DNA of 64,000 nt from Algoriphagus formosus (GTDB lineage: Bacteria; Bacteroidota; Bacteroidia; Cytophagales; Cyclobacteriaceae): contig NZ_NIUC01000002.1 of NCBI RefSeq assembly GCF_002807035.1, positions 181,477-245,476 of the forward strand, read 5' to 3'. Below are positions 8,357 to 17,372 of the stretch, piece after piece (position 1 is the first letter of the stretch; the number at the start of each line of letters is the position of its first letter). Made by a program: the position numbers and the translations under genes. The notes under the pieces were generated by a model, which did no database searches, had not been told where the DNA came from, and saw only the letters and a program-made list of their open reading frames with translations.

Positions 8357-9508
8357 TCAGGACTCGATCCGAATTATTGACCCATCCTCTAGTTCCAATT
8401 CGAAAACTCCCTGGGCTAGAAAATCGCGAATCCCCAATACATAATCGCAATGACTTGGAAACACCTCCCGTGCTTTCTTTCCATTTATCCTTCTAATTTT
8501 TTGCCCAAGCCTCAAAGGCAGTTCAGGAGTGGTTCGGTCGACTACCCATAAGCCATCCGAACCGATTCCAGGAATAAAGTCGATCGTTTCTGGAATTTGA
8601 ACTTCTTCTCTTGGGAGGAGCGTGATTTCCTTTTTTTGATAATCCATCAGTATTTCAAAATGCTTCAGAAAGTCTGTTCCAATCAATCCCTTACCCAAAC
8701 TCGAAAACTCTATAGGGATGCTTTGCTCAAAACCTCCGAAATTGATTTTTACCTTTTTGACAAGGATGGAATCTTGACTCGATCCAAAAATCCCCGTAGT
8801 CGATTGATCCAAAATTATTTTTTCTACTTCCCCGGGAATCTGATCGGCAAGGGAGAGGGGCAGGACGATCCCCCCATTGTAGCCCAAGTCAAAAATCACT
8901 CCGCTGGCCTTTTTTCCTCCCAGGGTGAGGTCTACCTCGGGAATACCGGTGAGCTTTTCATGGTCAAAAGGAATGTGATACTGAACCTCCATCCGGTCAG
9001 GCTGGAATGCCGAATCAGAGAAGGAAAGCATTTGATCCTGAAAGTCGACCTTCCAATGGGCCAAACGAATCAAGTTTGATCCTACCAAGCCATGTGGAGC
9101 TAGACAAGGGCTGCTAGAGGATTTATCATATACAAGCTTACCAGCTGAGAGATTTCTGAAGGGAATTTGACCCAGCATCCATTCTTCTACTCGGGTGATT
9201 TCCAATTCCCGAGAAATCCCTGCAGCGGTCGAATTATCCCTTGTAGCCAAGGTAGGCATCCCCAAGCTCTCGGCTAAGTCCTTCTCTACCTTGCAGTCAA
9301 AGGCTCCCGTATCAAAGATAAACTCACGGTTGGTATCACTTCCATTGAGTTTAGCTTGCACGACAATAAGACCCTTTCTCAATTCAAATGGGATTTCCTC
9401 TAAGTAATTGCTAGCTCCGACCTCCCCATTTTTGAGAAGGCGAACTTGCGTCAAATAATCACAGCTACACAGACTGAATAAGAATACGATCCAAACTAAA
9501 TTTTTCAT
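8357..9508 (-). CDS. retropepsin-like aspartyl protease lipoprotein
   Basis: A 383-residue protein with a lipoprotein-type signal (MKNLVWIVFLFSLCSC), so it is probably a membrane lipoprotein. FIFDTGAFDCKV (about 64-75) is the D-T-G active-site loop of retropepsin-like proteases, and a second half-domain has VIFDLGYNGGIVLP, where DLG replaces DTG. A PDZ-like region may follow near the C-terminus (LRLGQKIRRINGKKAREVF), as in related Bacteroidota proteins. Substrate unknown. Its start overlaps the DUF2306 stop by one base (TAATG), so the pair is translationally coupled. Confidence 0.8.
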   Translation of the reverse strand: MKNLVWIVFLFSLCSCDYLTQVRLLKNGEVGASNYLEEIPFELRKGLIVVQAKLNGSDTNREFIFDTGAFDCKVEKDLAESLGMPTLATRDNSTAAGISRELEITRVEEWMLGQIPFRNLSAGKLVYDKSSSSPCLAPHGLVGSNLIRLAHWKVDFQDQMLSFSDSAFQPDRMEVQYHIPFDHEKLTGIPEVDLTLGGKKASGVIFDLGYNGGIVLPLSLADQIPGEVEKIILDQSTTGIFGSSQDSILVKKVKINFGGFEQSIPIEFSSLGKGLIGTDFLKHFEILMDYQKKEITLLPREEVQIPETIDFIPGIGSDGLWVVDRTTPELPLRLGQKIRRINGKKAREVFPSHCDYVLGIRDFLAQGVFELELEDGSIIRIES

Positions 9509-10188
9509 TATGCTTTTTTTGTTTTTTGCTCGAAAGAATGATTAATTTTTTGCTGCCAATAAATGAGAAGAGGAATACCAATAAGACTCGGTAGTGTAAA
9601 GGCAAGAAATGGATCCATATAGCCATACCTACTCACCGTAGTAGAAATGAAAGCGGTCAAGGTAGCAATATATCCCCCCATCATATTTCCGATATGGGAT
9701 AAGTACCAATGCCAAGATTTTTGAGGTTTGAAAATGAAGGGTGACAAATTGGTATAGCTGATAGCCAAGCCTCCAAGCCCAAAACCAATAGACAAGAGTG
9801 CTCCACCCGTAAAGAAGCCGTTTTTGAATACATAGAAAAGACCCAAGCCCAGAAAAACGAAGTTTGCCAAAGCATTGATGCTTCCGGCTATCCAGTCTAC
9901 TTTTTCAGGCTTTTGATCACGATGAAGTTGCTTTAGCTTAAGTGCTCTCACACCCGCAAAGACTGAATAGTAACTTAGGAAAGCGATCAAAAAAAGGAAG
10001 CGATTATCACGCTCTACAGCTACCCAAACTCCAGAGATAAATACACCTTTCATAGCGATAAAATAAATCTTCCCTGACCCACGGTGTAGCTTTCCTCCTT
10101 TGGAAGCAAGAATAGCAAGCAGCCCCGAAGTCAAGGCAGAAAACCCAAATAGAATATGTAATCCAAGAACGATACTTTGAAGGTTCAT
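9508..10188 (-). CDS. DUF2306-like integral membrane protein
   Basis: About 226 residues with six or more hydrophobic helices. The pattern LHILFGFSALTSG, then SKGGKLHRGSGKIYF, is the signature of the DUF2306 family, whose function is unknown. The ATG at 10188 is preferred over the TTG-initiated longer frame at 10248; it is preceded by a purine-rich AAAAGAAAAGGGG stretch. It is the first gene of a pair with the retropepsin-like lipoprotein. Confidence 0.75.
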   Translation of the reverse strand: MNLQSIVLGLHILFGFSALTSGLLAILASKGGKLHRGSGKIYFIAMKGVFISGVWVAVERDNRFLFLIAFLSYYSVFAGVRALKLKQLHRDQKPEKVDWIAGSINALANFVFLGLGLFYVFKNGFFTGGALLSIGFGLGGLAISYTNLSPFIFKPQKSWHWYLSHIGNMMGGYIATLTAFISTTVSRYGYMDPFLAFTLPSLIGIPLLIYWQQKINHSFEQKTKKA

Positions 10189-10306
10189 CCCCTTTTCTTT
10201 TTGATTGAACAGGGGCAAAGATGTTGACAAAAAGAGCTTCCAGATCAATGCTGAAGCTATTTGGGATGAATTGGAAGAGTTTGTGACGAAAGGGAAAGCA
10301 TTAAAC

Positions 10307-11182
10307 CTAAGATTTAAAAAAAGCCAATAAGTCCTGGGACTTACTTCTAGATACAGGTACCCAATCCGGAAAGGACTCTAGGCGTATTTCGTAGTTTCGG
10401 GAATTGCCACGTAGTTCTTTTATGCGGTGGCGATTGACCAAAAAGCGTTTGTGAGCATGAAAAAAATCTTCTGCAGGAAGTCGCTCCACATAAGTCTTTA
10501 AGGTATTTCGGATAAGGGTTTTTCGAAGCTCATCCTCCTTAGAAAGATGAAAAACTTCTAAATAATTGCCTTCACTCTGAAAGAGAATTATCTCCTCAGC
10601 GGGAAGCTTTGCCAAAGGTTTTCCATTTTCATTTTCCAAAATGATCAAATGATTTGACGCAGGAAAGGTCGGGTCCTTTTTAGCTTCACTACTTTCCTTT
10701 GGAAAATGTGCAGCCAGGGATTTGATGTTTTTAAGTTGCTTCCGCTGCTCCAAATATTGCTCTGTCAGTACTAAAATGACTACAGGTAAAAAGCTGGCTA
10801 AAAGAGTTTTCAAGACTACATCTTTGAAAACATCAACTATCGGCTGATCCGAAAATCCAAGGCTGACAAATGCAATAAAAACCGACAAGCAAATGAGCAA
10901 AAGCACGGACAAAATCAGTAGAATTTCATTCCCCAAAGTCCATTTTTCATCCAAGTATTCCTGACTGACCACTGCCCTCAAGAGCGTCACCATTCCCCAG
11001 ATAGAGAAAGCCGCAACTGCCGAAATGGAAGCGGCAAAGCCCCAACGCCAGCTATCTTCTATTTCACCCAGACCGAAAGGCGCATAAATCCCCAATATCA
11101 GAAAAGTCACCAATCCGGGGATCAGCACGCTTTTCCAGTCGAAAATAAAGGGATGAGGCTTAGACCAGAACTTTAGATTCAT
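10307..11182 (-). CDS. membrane-anchored LytTR-family transcriptional regulator
   Basis: About 291 residues. The N-terminal half holds four hydrophobic helices (for example VLIPGLVTFLILGIYAPFGL and ISAVAAFSIWGMVTLLRAVV). The C-terminal hundred residues form a LytTR DNA-binding domain, with ILFQSEGNYLEVFH, RNTLKTYVERLP and FHAHKRFLVNRHRI. This is the one-component layout in which a membrane domain replaces a response-regulator receiver. The ATG at 11182 is preferred to the TTG at 11239. Target genes are unknown. Confidence 0.85.
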   Translation of the reverse strand: MNLKFWSKPHPFIFDWKSVLIPGLVTFLILGIYAPFGLGEIEDSWRWGFAASISAVAAFSIWGMVTLLRAVVSQEYLDEKWTLGNEILLILSVLLLICLSVFIAFVSLGFSDQPIVDVFKDVVLKTLLASFLPVVILVLTEQYLEQRKQLKNIKSLAAHFPKESSEAKKDPTFPASNHLIILENENGKPLAKLPAEEIILFQSEGNYLEVFHLSKEDELRKTLIRNTLKTYVERLPAEDFFHAHKRFLVNRHRIKELRGNSRNYEIRLESFPDWVPVSRSKSQDLLAFFKS

Positions 11183-11379
11183 GATACAACTATAAGAAAT
11201 TAGGAGGAAATGCTTCTTAGCACTTTGAATAAAGGTCAACGGACAAGCCGAATTCAGACAAATCTTTAAATACAGACTTCTGATTTCCTGTCATTCCCCC
11301 CCTGTATCTAAACAATTTAACAGAATCAGTCTTTCAACTATAGTGAGTTCTCACCTTGCTCGAACTGATTGATTATGAA

Positions 11380-11486
11380 AACCTTCTTATGAAATCGAGC
11401 CTGCCTGAAGCAGACAGGCATGACGCTAGCGACAGACAGAGAGAAGGTTATAAGCCCTGCGAGATTCCTCCCGATAATTATCGGGA
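11380..11486. repeat. cluster of palindromes (REP-like intergenic element)
   Basis: The gap upstream of the 11514 gene contains three nested or adjacent inverted repeats: AACCTTCT (11380-11387) with AGAAGGTT (11442-11449), GCCTGCCTG with CAGACAGGC (11399-11419), and a perfect 18-bp palindrome TCCCGATAATTATCGGGA (11469-11486). Such palindrome clusters look like dispersed REP/BIME-type elements. No reading frame is evident. Confidence 0.6.
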
Positions 11487-11513
11487 TGGCCTTTAAAAAT
11501 CAATAATAATCAT

Positions 11514-12431
11514 ATGAAAGTATCGGCTTTTTTTGAAAATCTGTATCATCGTTTTTTATCAGAAAAAACGAAGGAAAAGGGCGAAAGTCTGATCTTGGGA
11601 ATCGCGATTGGAAGTTTTATCATTCATTTAATTCTCATCTTTCTTTCAGATTTCGGGATTTTGAATTTACAATCAGAATTGTTCCAAAATCCCATCTCTG
11701 CCATCTATACTCCCTTTTCTTTTATTCTGGTTTATGAGGTTTACCTCTTGGTCTATTACCTCCCCAAGTCCTTCACCACCTACATTGGCAAGCAGTACGA
11801 GATCATTTCATTGATTATCATCCGGAGACTTTTTAAAGACCTTGCTACCTTGGAGCTTTCCTCGGATTGGTTTCAGATCAAGGATGATTTACAGTTCAGC
11901 TATGACCTGGTCACTTCCCTGCTTTTATTCCTTTTACTCCTCTTTTTCTACAAAAACAGTAAAAAACAATCTTCAAAAACCATCAAAGCCAAATTCACCA
12001 AGGAGCTCACCTCTTTCATTCGTTTCAAAAAAATCACAGCAACAATCCTGGTACCTGTCCTTATCGGCATAGCTTTTTACACGCTAGGGAGTTGGGCTTT
12101 TTATGTCATTTCACCAGAAAGCAATACAGGCACCTCATTCAAAGATATCAATGCCATCTTTTTTGATGAATTTTTCATGATTCTGATCATCGTAGATGTG
12201 ATTTTGCTTCTTGCTTCCTTCTACTATACCGATCAGTTTCACAAAGTGATCCGAAATTCAGGATTCATCGTTTCCACGATCTTGATCAGGCTTTCTTTTT
12301 CGGTGGAAGGTTTGATGAATAACCTGCTTATTCTAGCGGCTGCTGTCTTTGGTTTATTGATTTTATTGATTCATAATCAATACGAAAAATCCTACGAGAA
12401 TGCGCTGGAGCATCAGGATGAAAATTCTTAA
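11514..12431 (+). CDS. integral membrane protein of unknown function
   Basis: A 305-residue protein with about seven predicted transmembrane segments, including ILGIAIGSFIIHLILIFLS, LLLFLLLLFFY, ILVPVLIGIAFYTLGSWAFY, MILIIVDVILLLASFYY and LLILAAAVFGLLILLIH. A charged loop rich in lysine lies near residues 145-170. No family is recognised. It is monocistronic between the palindrome cluster and the large T9SS protein, and its C-terminal tail is acidic (ENALEHQDENS). Confidence 0.7.
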   Translation: MKVSAFFENLYHRFLSEKTKEKGESLILGIAIGSFIIHLILIFLSDFGILNLQSELFQNPISAIYTPFSFILVYEVYLLVYYLPKSFTTYIGKQYEIISLIIIRRLFKDLATLELSSDWFQIKDDLQFSYDLVTSLLLFLLLLFFYKNSKKQSSKTIKAKFTKELTSFIRFKKITATILVPVLIGIAFYTLGSWAFYVISPESNTGTSFKDINAIFFDEFFMILIIVDVILLLASFYYTDQFHKVIRNSGFIVSTILIRLSFSVEGLMNNLLILAAAVFGLLILLIHNQYEKSYENALEHQDENS

Positions 12432-12643
12432 CCGACATAGCAACTAATAATATTGTTTTATTTCCCCGCTTTTTCAGAAAACTAATGAATGTAGTAGATT
12501 TTGTTTTTAATCTGGACTTTAATATCCCTACCAGGAGGAAAGCTGCGTAAAGCTTCAATTAAGACCTTGTAACGGATTTTACTAAATCTTCGTAACTTCT
12601 TTAAGCAAAAGCCTTTAATTGCAAGATTATTCAGAAGCACTCA

Positions 12644-15600
12644 ATGCTTAGATCAGCTTTCATTTTAATTTTCTACTGGGTAATTCTATCCGTTTTTCAA
12701 TTATCAAGTGTAATTGCACAAGTTCTGCCTGACACCAAGGAAGTCAATCATTATTATGTAGGGTTCATGGACAATCTCCAGCAAGGCCCTCCGGTGGTTC
12801 CCACTCTGGTCATCACAGCTCTGGAGGATCAAGTCGAGGGAAGGATAGAATTTGATGGAAACGCTGTCCCTTTCGCTTTGGCTATTGGTGAAGAATATAT
12901 ATTTGAAAGCAATCCCAGTCTGATCGTCCAAACAAATCGAGTAGTTGAAAATAAGGGCTTTCATATTTATTCTGAAGGAGAAATATCAGTTTATGCTATC
13001 AATATGAAGCCTGATTCATTTGATGGCACCTTGGTTTTACCTTTAGATCAATTAGGTTCTACCTACTTTGCCGCCTCCCATTTTGAAAATCAAACCAAGG
13101 GAATCAGGCTATCTGAAAGGCAATTCAACAATGAAAGCCAGATTCTCATCGTAGGAACAAAAGACAATACTGATATTCGAATTGTCCCAAGTTCTCCCAT
13201 AGGAAACTCTCTTAATCCATTTACAATCACACTCAATCAAGGAGAGACTTACCAGATGAAATCAAAGGGAGATTTGACGGGCACAGAGATCTCAGTCATT
13301 AATTCCTCCGAAGAATGTGCTCGAATTGCCGTTTTTTCCGGAAACAAATTTGCCGACATAGGAGATCCGGAATGCGGTCCCTTTTCCACATCTCACATTT
13401 TTAATCAAAATGAACCCGTTTCGGCTTGGGGCACAAATTATTTTCACATCCCTCTAAAAGATCGGGCATTGGGTGAGTTGGTGAAATTTATTGCGGCTTT
13501 TGACGACACAGAAATCTACAGCGGAGCTAATTTGATGGGGACCATCGATGCCGGTGAGTTTCTGACATTGGATATCCAAAACAATCTGGCTCTACAATAT
13601 ACCTCCAATAAACCTGTTGGTGTTTTTGGCTTTGGAAAATCATACTCTTGCGAAATCCTAGACGAAAATTCGGTTCTTTCACCGGCCAATGTGAATAATT
13701 ATGGTAATCCTCAAATGGTCAATTACTCCCCATTTGAAACCACCAAAACACAGATCACAGTCAATTTCCATCGAGTTTTTTCCACACTTTTCCACTATGC
13801 CCAGCTAGTTACTCGCACGGAAAACGTCCCTCAAATGCAAATTGATGGAGAGTCCGTTGCTGATGAGTTTCAACCCTTTGTCAATAATGCTGATTTTTCA
13901 TATGCCCAAGTTATCCTTTCTCCAGGCTTGCATACGCTAAGTAATCCATCAGGCTTTTCCGGGTATTTTTATGCTGTTGGGCCTTCACAGTCTTATGCAG
14001 TTGACTTTGGAAAAGACTTTGAAAACGAGCGATACGAAATCCTTTCAAGTTTTGATGAACTGACAACGGGCTCGCCTCGATTAGCTTGTATAGATCAGGA
14101 AGGAACCTGGTCGGTTAATGTTTCCGATCCTTCCTACACTTTTTTTACTTGGGACTTTGGAGATGATTCAGCTATCAAAACAGGCAAGGAAGTGACTCAT
14201 ACTTACCTCGAACCTGGAATTTACAAGGTCAAAGTTTTTGCTTCAATAGATGCGAGTGGATGCGAAGAAACTGAATTGCACGAGTTTGAGGTAGAAGTCC
14301 AGGAATTAGGTGGTAAACTCACAGGCCCACTTACCTCTTGTCCTGAAGTGGAAGAATTGACTTACTCCTTTGAAGGTGAAGGTGAAATAGAAGAAGTCCT
14401 CTGGAATGCCGTGGGTGGAGAAGTTATCTCACAAACCAATGAGCAGGCGATCATCCGATGGGGAGTAGCCAATTCTGAGGCTTTGGTGCAAGCCACTCCG
14501 GTTGGAACTAATGGATGTCCAGGAGAAACAGTGGAGCTGGCGGTGGTCATCAAGCAGGAACTTGAGCCAGAGGCACCCATTGGCTTGGATTTTATTTGTG
14601 ATTTGGATCTGGAATATACCTACAACGTATCCCAGACCGTTCCCAATCGGAACTATGAATGGGAGATCAGTGGAGGTGCTTTTGTTGGTGGCAATACTGG
14701 ACCTGAGGTTTTGGTCAGATGGGATGAAAACGAAAGTCAAGGAGTTTTGAGTTACAGAGAATCCAGCACTTTAGATGAGTTTTGTGAGGGCGTATCTCCA
14801 GAATTAACAGTTGCACTGAATACTGGCTTTGAAGCAAAACTATTGAGTTTATCAGATGTGACCTGCTTTGGATCGGGAGATGGGGCGATCAATCTGGAGG
14901 TGGAAGGTGGTATTCCTCCCTATACCTTCCTCTGGTCTCATGATCAAAACCTTAACGCTGCTTCAGCTTCAGATTTGGCCCCTGGTAGCTATTCGGTAAT
15001 TATTCAAGATAGCCAAGGCTGCGAAATATCCCTTGAGAACCTAGAAATCAGCGAACCCGCCTCTTTGGAAGCATCTATTTTGAGGCAAGAAAACCCGTCC
15101 TGTTTTGGAAATACAGACGGAAGTTTATCCTTTGAGATACAGGGAGGCACCCCACCCTATCGACTCTCAGACCCACTTATACCCGTCGATCAAAATCAGG
15201 TCACTTTAGAAAATTTGGGAGGTGGAACATTTACCTTCCTCATTATTGATTCCAATGATTGCGAGACAGAACTCAATGTGACTTTAAGCGAACCAGACCC
15301 TTTAGAAGTTGCACTTACAGTGATAAAAAATCCCTGCCCCGAGGAATCCAATGGGGATTTGATCGCTGAGTTGATAGGAGGCACCGCACCTTATACTTAC
15401 GAATGGAGCGATGGAAGCACTGGTCAATTGAATCAAAATCTTGAAGCGGGAATTTATGAAGTGGAAGTAAGGGATGCATCCGGCTGCGTCGGTATCGGAA
15501 GTATAAGGTTGGAAGAGACAGCTCCTAGTCTGCGGCTTCCTACGGGTTTCGATCCTGATCAAGGAGCCTTCGGCCCAATTTCAAATTGTGGAGAACTGAA

Positions 15601-15787
15601 CTACAGTCTCTCAATCTTCAATCGATGGGGTCAGTTGATCTACTCAGGGATTTCAGCATGGGATGGAAGCCTTGATGGAAAAAATAGTCCTCCAGGAACC
15701 TACTCCTATCGTATTCATTATGAATTTGTATTAAATGATCAAGTAGTCATGGAGTCTCAAAGTGGATCAGTAATTAAAATTAAATAG
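12644..15787 (+). CDS. large secreted surface protein: IgGFc-binding-like, PKD, SprB-type repeats, gliding C-terminal domain
   Basis: A 1047-residue exported protein. A signal peptide (ends SSVIAQ) is followed by an N-terminal region resembling the IgGFc-binding domain (about 40-430; for example GTKDNTDIRIVPSSPIG), then a PKD domain (TWDFGDDSA and HTYLEPGIYKVKVFA, about 500-550). At least three SprB-like repeats follow, each with CFGxxDGxxxxxxxGGxPPY (about 740-960), and the end carries a gliding-motility-associated domain with SIFNRWGQLIYSG and PPGTYSYRIHYEF. Such proteins cross the outer membrane by the type IX secretion system and act as adhesins; that is family knowledge. The normal FTPNGDG motif of the C-terminal domain is degenerate here. 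Confidence 0.88.
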   Translation: MLRSAFILIFYWVILSVFQLSSVIAQVLPDTKEVNHYYVGFMDNLQQGPPVVPTLVITALEDQVEGRIEFDGNAVPFALAIGEEYIFESNPSLIVQTNRVVENKGFHIYSEGEISVYAINMKPDSFDGTLVLPLDQLGSTYFAASHFENQTKGIRLSERQFNNESQILIVGTKDNTDIRIVPSSPIGNSLNPFTITLNQGETYQMKSKGDLTGTEISVINSSEECARIAVFSGNKFADIGDPECGPFSTSHIFNQNEPVSAWGTNYFHIPLKDRALGELVKFIAAFDDTEIYSGANLMGTIDAGEFLTLDIQNNLALQYTSNKPVGVFGFGKSYSCEILDENSVLSPANVNNYGNPQMVNYSPFETTKTQITVNFHRVFSTLFHYAQLVTRTENVPQMQIDGESVADEFQPFVNNADFSYAQVILSPGLHTLSNPSGFSGYFYAVGPSQSYAVDFGKDFENERYEILSSFDELTTGSPRLACIDQEGTWSVNVSDPSYTFFTWDFGDDSAIKTGKEVTHTYLEPGIYKVKVFASIDASGCEETELHEFEVEVQELGGKLTGPLTSCPEVEELTYSFEGEGEIEEVLWNAVGGEVISQTNEQAIIRWGVANSEALVQATPVGTNGCPGETVELAVVIKQELEPEAPIGLDFICDLDLEYTYNVSQTVPNRNYEWEISGGAFVGGNTGPEVLVRWDENESQGVLSYRESSTLDEFCEGVSPELTVALNTGFEAKLLSLSDVTCFGSGDGAINLEVEGGIPPYTFLWSHDQNLNAASASDLAPGSYSVIIQDSQGCEISLENLEISEPASLEASILRQENPSCFGNTDGSLSFEIQGGTPPYRLSDPLIPVDQNQVTLENLGGGTFTFLIIDSNDCETELNVTLSEPDPLEVALTVIKNPCPEESNGDLIAELIGGTAPYTYEWSDGSTGQLNQNLEAGIYEVEVRDASGCVGIGSIRLEETAPSLRLPTGFDPDQGAFGPISNCGELNYSLSIFNRWGQLIYSGISAWDGSLDGKNSPPGTYSYRIHYEFVLNDQVVMESQSGSVIKIK

Positions 15788-16039
15788 CCCAATTTTAAAT
15801 CAAGTAAAACACTTTAGAGCTGATTCTCTAAGCCTAAAAACAAATTGATTTACGGTTGATTTGCAAATGTCAAACAATGCTTTTATTAGGTCCAAAAACC
15901 TCCCGAATTAGCATCAGTTTCCACTCTATCACACCCGGAAAAGTAATCTGTTTTCCTTAAATATCAAGCTTTTAACTGAACCCCATTTGATAGGGGATAG
16001 CTTAAGGTAAAAAGCATTTTGAGAGAATCCTCAGCAATC
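15788..16039. other. intergenic stretch, no gene seen
   Basis: The space between the large surface-protein gene and the terminator of the 16100 gene is AT-rich, with stop codons in all frames. No RNA gene or clear promoter was seen. Confidence 0.5.
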
Positions 16040-16070
16040 TAAAAAATAAACCCAGCTTTTGGCTGGGTCC
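16040..16070 (-). terminator. rho-independent terminator of the 16100 beta-barrel gene
   Basis: ACCCAGC (16050-16056) pairs with GCTGGGT (16062-16068) around a four-base loop. Read on the minus strand the stem is followed by TTTATTTTTT. Confidence 0.8.
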
Positions 16071-16099
16071 CTAGAGTTTAAGATTTGTAAGACTTGAAC

Positions 16100-16648
16100 T
16101 TAAAAATCAAATCCGGCAGATATTTTTAACACTCTATTTTTCACATCAGTGTTGAAATAATTTAAACTACTCAAGCCCAAATCATAGCTCAATTGAAGGT
16201 TTATTCCTCCGGGGATATACCCACCGATACCTACCACAGCACCTAAGTCATACCCTCTTATCGGCTCGGTACTAGTTTGGACATTTCCGGGCTCCTCATA
16301 ATTTCTAGATGCCAAAACACTCAACTGTGGTCCTCCAAAGACATTGATAGCAGGAAGAAAATTAAGTCGGAAAAGAATAGGAACATCTACATAATTCAAG
16401 GTTTCTGTAATTACGTTGCCATTTGTCGGGTTATTGGTTTCATAGCCCTTTTGCCCAAATTGAATCCCAGGTTCCACCTCCAAAAGACTGGTGCCAAATC
16501 GATAGTAGCCCCCCACGTGAAAGCCAACATTGGCATTAAAATTCGTGTCGGAGAAATTAGCCGAAGACAATCCAGCACGAACTCCGAACTGAGCTTTTGC
16601 AGAAAAAACCAATCCCAATAGGAAGAAAACAATCAAAATCTTTCTCAT
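16100..16648 (-). CDS. porin-family outer-membrane beta-barrel protein (PorT-like fold)
   Basis: A 182-residue protein with a signal peptide (MRKILIVFFLLGLVFSAKAQ) and the opening FGVRAGLSSANFSD that is characteristic of the OMP_b-brl_2 / PorT-like family of Bacteroidota. Alternating strands follow and the protein ends KISAGFDF with a terminal phenylalanine. It would sit in the outer membrane; the specific role is unknown. A strong terminator lies right after the stop. The Crp-family gene is divergent and starts 86 bp away. Confidence 0.8.
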   Translation of the reverse strand: MRKILIVFFLLGLVFSAKAQFGVRAGLSSANFSDTNFNANVGFHVGGYYRFGTSLLEVEPGIQFGQKGYETNNPTNGNVITETLNYVDVPILFRLNFLPAINVFGGPQLSVLASRNYEEPGNVQTSTEPIRGYDLGAVVGIGGYIPGGINLQLSYDLGLSSLNYFNTDVKNRVLKISAGFDF

Positions 16649-16734
16649 ATCTGCTTTATGTTTTAAATTCCCGATAAAACTACTAGATCAATCCCGGAAG
16701 TGGACAGTTTATTGGATATTTTTTCTCCTCAACT

Positions 16735-17295
16735 ATGACAAAACCTACCCTGTTTGAAAACATCACTGAAGTCAGTGAGGATGTAAGAAACTTCTTTATC
16801 AGCAAACTAGAAGAAATACAGGCTGAAAAAGGCTATAAGCTTGAGACAGCAGGGGAAGTGAGCAAATACCTATACTATATCGCAGAAGGCTCCGCTAGGA
16901 GTTTTTACATCAGAGAAAATCGTGACATCACGGTGTCATTTTCCCTGGAAGGGGAATTTGTCACGGCGATGCATTCCTTTATCACCCGAAGTCCTAGCTA
17001 CGAAACGATCGAGACGCTGGAAAAGTCTTTGCTCTATCGAATTTCGTACAACGACTTACAGGAATGCTTCAAAAAATTCCCTGATCTCGAACGAGTATAT
17101 CGGATGATTTTGGAGAAATATTACATCGCATTAGAGGAGCAGATGATTTTCTCCAAATTCAAATCTGCCCGGGAAAGGTATTTGGAATTGATGGAGAAAA
17201 AACCCAAAATTATACAAAGAGCATCCGTGGGACATATTGCTTCATTTCTAGACATGACGATCGAAACACTCAGTCGTGTCCGCGCCAAAATCTGA
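16735..17295 (+). CDS. Crp/Fnr-family transcriptional regulator
   Basis: A 186-residue protein with an N-terminal cyclic-nucleotide-binding-type beta-roll (about 30-115; YIAEGSARSFYI, FVTAMHSFITRSPSYETIE) and a C-terminal winged helix-turn-helix (VGHIASFLDMTIETLSRVRA). The cAMP-contact residues of E. coli Crp (G-E-x8-R-[ST]) are not conserved, so the ligand is unknown; there is no cysteine set for an Fe-S cluster. This short form is common in Bacteroidota. It is divergent from the beta-barrel gene at 16100, which may be a target. Confidence 0.85.
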   Translation: MTKPTLFENITEVSEDVRNFFISKLEEIQAEKGYKLETAGEVSKYLYYIAEGSARSFYIRENRDITVSFSLEGEFVTAMHSFITRSPSYETIETLEKSLLYRISYNDLQECFKKFPDLERVYRMILEKYYIALEEQMIFSKFKSARERYLELMEKKPKIIQRASVGHIASFLDMTIETLSRVRAKI

Positions 17296-17372
17296 CATTT
17301 TGACTTTTGTCAAGGCTAGTTTAGGTTGAAAAAAAGTAGTTTTGAAGCAACCCTAATGCGAAACCCAAAACT

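Noticed and set aside
8597..9079. A 160-codon plus-strand frame
   Set aside because: It lies fully antisense to the retropepsin-like lipoprotein gene, which has a signal peptide and active-site motif; the frame has no motif of its own.
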